This document shows positions 1 through 5,732 of a stretch of 8,065 nt of DNA, in pieces. Numbering within the stretch: the stretch's first letter is position 1; every line of letters begins with the position of its first letter. Under the pieces are notes generated by a model. That model was not told the DNA's origin and ran no database searches. It saw only the letters and a program-made list of their open reading frames with translations. The stretch comes from Bacteroidota bacterium (lineage in GTDB: Bacteria; Bacteroidota; Bacteroidia; NS11-12g; UBA955). Both the position numbers and the translations under genes were made by a program. The stretch covers positions 1-8,065 of the forward strand of contig JAIYBO010000039.1 in assembly GCA_027488495.1 (NCBI GenBank), written 5' to 3'.

Positions 1-76
1 GACGCACTTCAATTTTGTCATGTGTACGACGTTTGTCGCGACGGGTTTTCGATATTTTTCGTTTAGGATGTGCCAT
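1..76 (-). CDS. rpmF: 50S ribosomal protein L32, N-terminal part (cut by window edge)
   Basis: The visible 25 residues begin MAHPKRKISKTRRDKRRTH, the typical N-terminus of bacterial ribosomal protein L32, a small basic protein of the large subunit. The rest lies beyond the left edge, including any zinc-binding cysteines that would come later in the protein. The start ATG (74-76) lies 7 bases after the stop codon of the DUF177 gene, so the two are almost certainly co-transcribed. The pairing of a DUF177/YceD gene with rpmF is conserved across many bacteria, which supports both calls. An AAGGAA stretch abuts the ATG directly, which is too close to act as a normal Shine-Dalgarno. The call rests on the N-terminal motif plus context. 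Confidence 0.95.
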   Translation of the reverse strand, partial: MAHPKRKISKTRRDKRRTHDKIEVR

Positions 77-83
77 TTCCTTA

Positions 84-626
84 TTATAGGTTTTTTAGTT
101 GTTTCAATTTTTCCCAACGGGCGTCTACAACTTCATCTGTTGCTGATCCGTTGAGCGTTTCTAGTTTCTGAATCATTGCCTTGTCACAGGGTTTAATCTC
201 TAGTTCATCACAATTCCGAATCATCGGTAATGCCAATAAACTGCTTTCATAAACGGGTTGGGAAATACTCAATTTGAATTCATGACTTCTTAGGTAAATC
301 AACTCTACCCCTTCGTCTTCATGATCCGCAACAGCTTCTTCTTGACAGTCCAGTTTCACGATCAATAAATATCTAGCATCTATTGCCAAAGGCAAAGGCA
401 CCAAACATCTATGACAATCCACTGTCATGGAACCAGTCATGTGCAAACGCACATGCATCCAATTCACATTCTTATCAACCTCAACCGCCACAGAAACATC
501 CGCTTTGTGTACTTCTTTACTCCCCAATTCTTCAAAGAACGTCTCGTCAACCCGGAAGTCTAACGCATGTTTGCCATCTTTCAATTTAACAAACTCAATA
601 CTCAGATCTTCCGCCTTGTCGAACAT
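84..626 (-). CDS. DUF177 (YceD-family) protein upstream of rpmF
   Basis: This 180-residue protein has the hallmarks of the DUF177/YceD family. There is a central CxxC (C71-H-R-C74) and a second cysteine pair (C139 and C147), a likely metal-binding arrangement. It ends in a DARWEKLKQLKNL tail resembling the DPRW-x-x-L-x-x-L ending common in the family. In other bacteria and in plants the family is linked to 23S rRNA accumulation and ribosome assembly; that role is carried over by homology and is not shown here. An in-frame ATG at 674 would add 16 residues. I prefer 626 because a consensus promoter at 645-675 overlaps the longer start, and because the region starting MFDKAEDLSIEFVKLKDGKH resembles the usual family N-terminus. 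No Shine-Dalgarno is visible. The next gene is rpmF, 7 bases after the stop. Confidence 0.88.
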   Translation of the reverse strand: MFDKAEDLSIEFVKLKDGKHALDFRVDETFFEELGSKEVHKADVSVAVEVDKNVNWMHVRLHMTGSMTVDCHRCLVPLPLAIDARYLLIVKLDCQEEAVADHEDEGVELIYLRSHEFKLSISQPVYESSLLALPMIRNCDELEIKPCDKAMIQKLETLNGSATDEVVDARWEKLKQLKNL

Positions 627-644
627 CGCTACTAAAACGAACGG

Positions 645-675
645 CAAAAATACGCCATTTGCAGCGAAATACAAA
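645..675 (-). promoter_or_regulatory. Bacteroidota-type promoter for the DUF177-rpmF operon
   Basis: Read on the minus strand, TTTG (672-675) is followed after exactly 19 bases by TATTTTTG (645-652). This is a full match to the Bacteroidota sigma-ABfr consensus (TTTG at -33, TAnnTTTG at -7). Transcription would start near 638-640, only about a dozen bases before the ATG at 626. It lies downstream of the gldN terminator, so the ribosomal pair has its own initiation site. Confidence 0.72.
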
Positions 676-710
676 GCGAAACCCGCAATTAATGTGAATA
701 ACAGAGGGCA

Positions 711-740
711 AAAAAAATCCCGGCTCTTACACCGGGATTT
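711..740 (-). terminator. Rho-independent terminator of the gld cluster
   Basis: A perfect 9-base inverted repeat, AAATCCCGG (715-723) and CCGGGATTT (732-740), encloses an 8-base loop. On the minus strand the stem runs straight into a tract of seven Ts (complement of 711-717), the classic intrinsic terminator form. It sits about 50 bases past the gldN stop codon and just before the DUF177 promoter, so it should end the gldKLMN transcript. On the plus strand the stem is not followed by a T-run, so it works in one direction. Confidence 0.85.
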
Positions 741-793
741 ATATTAGGATTATAAATGCTAATTAATCTCTTGGATTTTGATCCATTTCTCGA

Positions 794-1777
794 TCAATAT
801 TCCCACAAATCGTGTTCGAAAATGAACAAATCGTTCTTGATCTCTTCAGCACGCAACAAAGACGCCAACCCATCTTGCTTGAACTCAGGCTTTTGGTTGA
901 TGTATCTGTCATCCCACTCAGACGTTTTTACGATGTAACTATCGAACAATCTGTGATGGTTAATGTGCTGATCCCAATTCAACTTCATCGCATCGTTGTA
1001 ACGATTGAATACTTCAGATTTTGCCAAAGTAGCTCTACAATCGTCCATTTTCAACCAGAAAGGTTTTACATCGTAGGTTTGACCCATGATATTTTTTGGT
1101 TGAATTGGTGCGATACCAATGATGATTGGTTTGAATTCACCGTGCTTGTAATCAAAAACCCAGTCTTCCATGATTTCAAACTTCTGAATCAAATCCCAAG
1201 AGAAATACTCAGGAAATGAAGTATCAATCAAATCTGTTGGGTCATCAGAACCTGGACGTTGCTTAGACGTGGTAATGATTTCAGCAGTTGAACGAATGAT
1301 ATCTTCAGGTGTGATGACACGGTTGAATGAATCTGTTGCATACGCACGAACCAAACCCTTAGTTCCCAATTCCCAAAATACTTGAGAAATTGGATTCTTG
1401 GGCCAAGTCCATGAACGGTTCATTTTCTGACGCAAATCAATGACTCTCCAAACACGCTTCCGGAACTTCACATCAGCGTTGCGCAAATAAGGACGAGGCA
1501 TCACAATCCCTTGCAAGTTGCGAATGTTTGTATCCTGGTTTACGTATTCTGGCTCATAGTGAGGTACAGCTGGATCGTCGTAATGCGTACCAATCGTTGG
1601 AATTACAATTTCAGCTTCCTTCTTGGGAGCATCAGCGGCTGGTTCCGACGTTGCTGGCTCAGATGTTCCTGAACCTTTCTTCGCTGGAGCGGGATCTCCA
1701 CCCCATCCACCACCCCAATCTTGGGCTTGTAAACCTGCAGTTGCAGCGCATGCGAGAGTGATTAATATGCGTTTCAT
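794..1777 (-). CDS. gldN: T9SS/gliding motility protein GldN (PorN)
   Basis: This 327-residue protein is GldN/PorN, a periplasmic component that forms a ring with the lipoprotein GldK at the outer membrane in the type IX secretion system. Residues 1-18 are a signal peptide (MKRILITLACAATAGLQA) with a likely cut before Q19. Residues 19-58 form a low-complexity Gly/Trp then Pro/Ala/Ser/Glu linker. The conserved core begins near residue 83, with NLQGIVMPRPYLRNADV and RVWRVIDLRQKMNRSW (108-123), both characteristic of GldN. Length is in the usual range. The ATG lies 14 bases after the gldM stop, with A-rich sequence and no Shine-Dalgarno in front. It is the last gene of the cluster and is followed by a terminator. 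The N-terminal linker is probably disordered and is the least conserved part. Confidence 0.95.
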   Translation of the reverse strand: MKRILITLACAATAGLQAQDWGGGWGGDPAPAKKGSGTSEPATSEPAADAPKKEAEIVIPTIGTHYDDPAVPHYEPEYVNQDTNIRNLQGIVMPRPYLRNADVKFRKRVWRVIDLRQKMNRSWTWPKNPISQVFWELGTKGLVRAYATDSFNRVITPEDIIRSTAEIITTSKQRPGSDDPTDLIDTSFPEYFSWDLIQKFEIMEDWVFDYKHGEFKPIIIGIAPIQPKNIMGQTYDVKPFWLKMDDCRATLAKSEVFNRYNDAMKLNWDQHINHHRLFDSYIVKTSEWDDRYINQKPEFKQDGLASLLRAEEIKNDLFIFEHDLWEY

Positions 1778-1791
1778 TGTGATTTTTATTT

Positions 1792-3456
1792 TTAGTTAAC
1801 TGAACCCCCAACGTTGTCGAGGAATTTGGGCACTTTATCAGGGCCGATTACTTTGATCTGATCGAATTGAATCAAATCACCAGGGCCCAACATTTTCAAG
1901 AATGCAGAAATAGGAGCCAAACTTGATCCGTTTACAACTTGAATCTTAGGTCCGTTTGTTCTACGTCCGATACAAGTGAAGCGGTACGACAATACATCAT
2001 ACTTTACACCATCGTATACGAAGTTATCCAAAGCTGCTACTGCATTGGCTTGAACTTTCATCGCTGCCAACGAAATAGGACCGCTAAATCCTACGCTACC
2101 CGCTTTGAATACTGGACGGGGAACGTTACGTACTTTGAATTTCTTAGAACCCATAGATACTGTACGACCGTCGGGCAACTTCGCAGTTACATTGATCATA
2201 CATTCGTTACCATTACGAGTAGGAATGATCGCGTTGTAAGAACCGGGCTTGTTTGCACGCAAACTTACACCACCACCAGTTGCAGTTACACTCACGTTCT
2301 TGGGATCTACACCACCCACTGATACAGATATCGGGTTAGGAAGACCTACGTAAACCACGTTCAACTCATCCGCAGAAATAGCCGCTTGAGGAGCGAAAAC
2401 GCTGTACTCAGCTTCAGTTTCATAGTTATCAGAACCACCACCATTGGGCTTTGGTACCTGAATACCTACTTTATATTTCTGTGAACCAGGAGATGCGCTA
2501 GTTACTTTGTATTTACCAACACCATCCACAACCTCAATTGGACGACCGTTAACAGTCACAATCATTTGAGCTTTAGAGTTGTAAGCCGCCAACAAGATGT
2601 TGGCTTCATAAGTTTGGTTTGTCAATACAGCCGAAGTTGAAGCAGAAACCACAGGGATCAATTTGTCGAACTTGTAGTCAGCAGCATTCACAGACTCCGC
2701 CAAAGCTTGCATTACTTCTGCTTCCATAGAGCGAGAATCGTTCTCAACTTTACTCAACATAGCAAATACACCAGCCAAAGGAGAATGCTCTAAATACATA
2801 CTTACCCAAGTTTGCTCAGTTCCACTGCTGTTGGTTGCATTGTTGGCATACAAAGAGGTTTTCTCTTCGATGGCCTTCATGCGATCCATCAACATTTTTT
2901 TGGTTTCAGGCGAAGCAGCCAAAACTGGATCATTAGACGCTTTTTGCATCACAGCCAACATGTCTGTGCGGGCTTTGTTGATCGCATCTTGCAAATCTGT
3001 ACCATTTTTACCACCATTTTCAACCATGAAATAGTTACCATGAACTTCCATGTTATCACCTTGCGCCAATTCAGCAACACCACCTTTTACCAACATGGCT
3101 TCAGGCTCTTGCTTACGACCCATTTTAGGATCTTTCTGGTCACCAGAACGCAACAACAATTCGTTTTTGATAGCATTCAAACGATCAATTAATGCTTTAC
3201 TGGTTGCTTGTACTTGGTTACAGTATGTTACTGCGGCCGCTGCAGCTTTGTTTTCAGCAGCAGTTTTAACCAAAGAACCCAATACAGCAGTATTCTTTTG
3301 AACGATGTTTTTTGTAGAATTATCCAATGAATTTTCAATCAAGTTAAATGCCTTGATGATTTCTTTGGATACGTTAAGTGCCAAAAGGGCTGTCAACACG
3401 AGATACATCATGTTGATCATCTTCTGACGTGCGGATACTTTACCACCACCTGCCAT
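1792..3456 (-). CDS. gldM: T9SS/gliding motor protein GldM (PorM)
   Basis: GldM is the periplasm-spanning part of the proton-powered T9SS/gliding motor. It is anchored in the inner membrane by one helix and packs with GldL. Here residues 1-13 (MAGGGKVSARQKM) precede a transmembrane helix at about 14-35, followed by NVSKEIIKAF, an N-terminus typical of the family. R10 aligns by eye with Arg9 of Flavobacterium johnsoniae GldM, reported to pair with the GldL membrane glutamate. Residues of about 40-255 are mostly helical (the D1 region). From about 262 to the end the sequence is beta-rich, matching the later periplasmic domains that reach toward GldK/GldN. At 554 residues it is somewhat longer than the roughly 510-520 of better-known GldM/PorM proteins. 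A strong Shine-Dalgarno precedes it, unlike its neighbours. Confidence 0.96.
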   Translation of the reverse strand: MAGGGKVSARQKMINMMYLVLTALLALNVSKEIIKAFNLIENSLDNSTKNIVQKNTAVLGSLVKTAAENKAAAAAVTYCNQVQATSKALIDRLNAIKNELLLRSGDQKDPKMGRKQEPEAMLVKGGVAELAQGDNMEVHGNYFMVENGGKNGTDLQDAINKARTDMLAVMQKASNDPVLAASPETKKMLMDRMKAIEEKTSLYANNATNSSGTEQTWVSMYLEHSPLAGVFAMLSKVENDSRSMEAEVMQALAESVNAADYKFDKLIPVVSASTSAVLTNQTYEANILLAAYNSKAQMIVTVNGRPIEVVDGVGKYKVTSASPGSQKYKVGIQVPKPNGGGSDNYETEAEYSVFAPQAAISADELNVVYVGLPNPISVSVGGVDPKNVSVTATGGGVSLRANKPGSYNAIIPTRNGNECMINVTAKLPDGRTVSMGSKKFKVRNVPRPVFKAGSVGFSGPISLAAMKVQANAVAALDNFVYDGVKYDVLSYRFTCIGRRTNGPKIQVVNGSSLAPISAFLKMLGPGDLIQFDQIKVIGPDKVPKFLDNVGGSVN

Positions 3457-3464
3457 TTTCTATT

Positions 3465-3470
3465 CTCCTT
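3465..3470 (-). promoter_or_regulatory. Strong Shine-Dalgarno before gldM
   Basis: On the minus strand AAGGAG stands 8 bases before the gldM ATG, within the 39-base gldL-gldM gap. The other starts in the window have A/T-rich leaders without such a motif at proper spacing, as is normal in Bacteroidota. It fixes the gldM start and may boost its translation relative to gldL and gldN. Confidence 0.6.
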
Positions 3471-3495
3471 TTATTTGATTGGGAATAAATACAGG

Positions 3496-4152
3496 TTAGC
3501 CTTTGTTAGCACCCATAGCGCTCAACATGTTACCATAAATTGAGTTCAAGTTACTCAAGTTACGATTCAATTTATTCAATTCGCTAGAGAATTCAGCAGT
3601 AGCAGACTCGGTTGCGCTGATGTTGGTTAATGCACCCTGCAAACCAGCAGAGAAATTACCCATAGAATCAGAAACCATTGCAGTGCTATCAGCGATTGAA
3701 CTCATATTCTTAGCCGCTTTAGAAGCGCTTTCAGCATATTCGTTGGTAGCAACAGCCGCGTTAGACAAATTGGCCATTTCTTTTACATTGCTGCTCAAAG
3801 AAGTCAAACCTGTACCCAAACTTTCGATCAATTCTGGACCGATTTTGGCTTGTGCCAACATAGAATCCAACTGCTGAGAAACGCTACCAGTTGATTTCTT
3901 CTTTTCAGTGGGCTCACCACCAGCCAATTCTGGATAAACCAAAGACCAGTCTGGATCCATGTGAACGGGTTCGAACGCTGAAATTACGAAAATCGCTGCC
4001 TCAGTCAAAAGACCAACCGACAACATCACGTCGGCACCTTTCAAGTGCAAGATTTTAAACAACGCTCCCACGATTACCACCGCAGCACCAATACCATAAA
4101 CAAAGTTCATGGTAGTTTTAAACTTTTTTGATTCAAAGAAACTTTTGCTCAT
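3496..4152 (-). CDS. gldL: T9SS/gliding motor protein GldL (PorL)
   Basis: GldL is the inner-membrane partner of GldM; the pair converts proton flow into mechanical work for secretion and gliding. Two transmembrane helices are evident, about residues 16-35 (FVYGIGAAVVIVGALFKILH) and 42-60 (VMLSVGLLTEAAIFVISAF). Membrane residues implicated in the Flavobacterium johnsoniae motor have counterparts here by eye alignment: Y19, K33, H36, E51 (counterpart of Glu49) and E61. The signature DPDWSLVYPEL follows at 66-76. The C-terminal half is Ala/Ser/Asn-rich with heptad-like spacing and ends in LNRNLSNLNSIYGNMLSAMG, consistent with a cytoplasmic coiled coil. At 218 residues the length is normal. It follows gldK by 66 bases and precedes gldM by 39; the start has an A-rich leader. 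Confidence 0.96.
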   Translation of the reverse strand: MSKSFFESKKFKTTMNFVYGIGAAVVIVGALFKILHLKGADVMLSVGLLTEAAIFVISAFEPVHMDPDWSLVYPELAGGEPTEKKKSTGSVSQQLDSMLAQAKIGPELIESLGTGLTSLSSNVKEMANLSNAAVATNEYAESASKAAKNMSSIADSTAMVSDSMGNFSAGLQGALTNISATESATAEFSSELNKLNRNLSNLNSIYGNMLSAMGANKG

Positions 4153-4198
4153 ATTTTTATTTAGTTATAGTTAGTTGAATAGTTAACGAATTCTTAAA

Positions 4199-4210
4199 TA
4201 GAATATTCTA
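4199..4210. repeat. 12-base palindrome in the gldK-gldL spacer
   Basis: TAGAATATTCTA is a perfect palindrome lying 9 bases past the gldK stop codon. The rest of the 66-base spacer is AT-rich and carries repeated TAGTTA units (about 4161-4185). As RNA the palindrome could only form a very weak, loop-less stem, so an RNA role is doubtful. It could be chance in AT-rich sequence. Confidence 0.4.
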
Positions 4211-4218
4211 ATGAAATA

Positions 4219-5589
4219 TTACTTTCTATCGGTGTTAGAACGGCCGATATATGTTTGAACGCAACGGAAACCTACATAGGATTTGCTAGTATCTTGATAT
4301 TCATAGGTTCTAGCACCATTTTCGATAAAGTAGGCTACATCTTTCCATGATCCACCACGAATTACTTTGCGCTTTTCGTTGATAGGAATATCTTTCACCT
4401 GACGCTTACCTTCTTTTCCACGCTCCTTTATGAATGTATAAGATTCACCGTTCAAATCGTGAGCAAATGCGTTGTTCGCTTCATCCCATGAGGTACGTGT
4501 CCACTCAGATACGTTACCTGCCATGTTATACAAACCAAAATCGTTGGGGAAATAACTATCTACACGAACTGGATACACACCACCGTCTACACCGTAGTTA
4601 CCGCGCAATGGCTTGAAGTTTGCCAACATACAACCTTTGCTGTTTCTGGCGTATGGACCACCCCATGGGTATTTGTTACCAATTCTACCACCACGTGCAG
4701 CATACTCCCACTCATATTCAGTAGGTAAGCGGAAGTCATGGGTGTTTGGCAAGTAGCCATTCATTTCCCAATAAGCCGTTTTGCGATCAGTTCTCCAACG
4801 ACAGAAAGCATAAGCTTGGTGCCAAGAAACACCCACCACTGGATATTCATCATATTTGGGGTGGTGGAAATACACCTGAGCCATTGGCTCGTTGTAAGAG
4901 TATGTGAAATCACGTACCCAACAAAGCGTATCTGGGTAAACCAATACATCTTCTGTACGCATGAATTGTGAGCGGTCCATCGGAGCATATTTATCGCGAT
5001 CCAATTTGGCAGCCGCCTCATAATCCGTCCACATGAAGTGATAAATCAACTTACGGGTATCAATCTGATGCTTCCCTTGAAAACGCTCATCGCCCTGATA
5101 CAACATATCAGCCAATTCCTCTTTGTGCTTCACCCAATCAACCATGCGATATGGATTGATCAAACGATTGCCTTCATCATCTTCTGGGAAGTAATACTCA
5201 TCGTCATCACACATGATGCGAGCCAATGAATCTACTACGTAGTTCACGAACTGACGGTATTCGTTGTTTGTGATTTCGGTCTCATCCATCCAAAATGCAG
5301 TGATTGTCATCTGCTTGTTTGGCTCAAGATATGAGTTAAATACATCCTGACCGCCCTGTCCAGTATGGAAAGTTCCAGATTTCACATACACCATGCCCGG
5401 AGGCTGTGGGTGAAACCATGGTCGTCTTCCCAACACGCCGGTTAGGTCGCCGGTATCGGCAGGTCCGCATGCATAGACCATTACAGAAGCCACTACCGCA
5501 GCCCTGCGAAGGGTTCGATTGCCCAAGAAATTCAAAGCTTTCTTAGCGAACTCGTTGTTTGTGAAGAAATTCATCACTGTATTTTTCAT
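4219..5589 (-). CDS. gldK: T9SS/gliding lipoprotein GldK (PorK), FGE-sulfatase fold
   Basis: GldK is an outer-membrane lipoprotein that forms the periplasmic ring of the T9SS with GldN. The 456-residue product has a hydrophobic stretch at about 30-40 ending in VYAC at C41, a probable lipobox, then GPADTGDLTGVLGRRPWF and GMVYVKSGTFHTGQ. The rest is a formylglycine-generating-enzyme (FGE-sulfatase) domain: MDETEITNNEYRQF (101-114), PVVGVSWHQAYAFCRW (250-265), RLPTEYEWEYAARGG (287-301), NMAGNVSEWT (355-364), VIRGGSW (409-415) and GFRC (440-443). The catalytic cysteine pair of true FGE, expected just after RGGSW, is absent (KDVAYFIENGAR there), so this is a structural, non-enzymatic family member. 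Residues 1-29 before the hydrophobic core are long for a signal peptide; M6 or a TTG at L22 are alternative starts. A promoter lies 38 bases upstream. Confidence 0.95.
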   Translation of the reverse strand: MKNTVMNFFTNNEFAKKALNFLGNRTLRRAAVVASVMVYACGPADTGDLTGVLGRRPWFHPQPPGMVYVKSGTFHTGQGGQDVFNSYLEPNKQMTITAFWMDETEITNNEYRQFVNYVVDSLARIMCDDDEYYFPEDDEGNRLINPYRMVDWVKHKEELADMLYQGDERFQGKHQIDTRKLIYHFMWTDYEAAAKLDRDKYAPMDRSQFMRTEDVLVYPDTLCWVRDFTYSYNEPMAQVYFHHPKYDEYPVVGVSWHQAYAFCRWRTDRKTAYWEMNGYLPNTHDFRLPTEYEWEYAARGGRIGNKYPWGGPYARNSKGCMLANFKPLRGNYGVDGGVYPVRVDSYFPNDFGLYNMAGNVSEWTRTSWDEANNAFAHDLNGESYTFIKERGKEGKRQVKDIPINEKRKVIRGGSWKDVAYFIENGARTYEYQDTSKSYVGFRCVQTYIGRSNTDRK

Positions 5590-5626
5590 TATGCAGTTTT
5601 GATATTGCGTATTTGTTCTAAAGTTG

Positions 5627-5657
5627 CAAAAATAAAGTTATCGTTGAATAAATCAAC
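5627..5657 (-). promoter_or_regulatory. Bacteroidota-type promoter for gldKLMN
   Basis: On the minus strand GTTG (5654-5657) is followed after exactly 19 bases by TATTTTTG (5627-5634). The -7 box fully matches TAnnTTTG and the -33 box matches TTG. The predicted start near 5620 gives a leader of about 30 bases before the gldK ATG. It implies that gldKLMN can be transcribed independently of the porP-family gene upstream. The -7 octamer and the 19-base spacing are the same as in the DUF177 promoter. Confidence 0.68.
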
Positions 5658-5732
5658 ATAAATTTTCTTTGAGCTGTAGTTTAAACGCAAATATCGAATG
5701 TTTATTTTGTGTGGATAAATATTTTTTTGTGA

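Noticed and set aside
627..674. Sixteen-residue N-terminal extension of the DUF177 protein
   Set aside because: A full-consensus promoter (645-675) overlaps it, and the family start fits the ATG at 626.
1939..2322. Plus-strand open frame of 127 codons opposite gldM
   Set aside because: Antisense shadow with low-complexity Thr/Tyr-rich composition and no recognisable domain; gldM coding is certain here.
2812..3192. Plus-strand open frame of 126 codons opposite gldM
   Set aside because: Antisense shadow of the helical part of gldM, with no family features and no leader signals.
4761..5021. Minus-strand open frame of 86 codons in a second frame
   Set aside because: It is fully contained in gldK, whose FGE motifs span this region.
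4219..5589. GldK as an active formylglycine-generating enzyme
   Set aside because: The catalytic cysteine pair is missing and the gene is fixed in the T9SS cluster.
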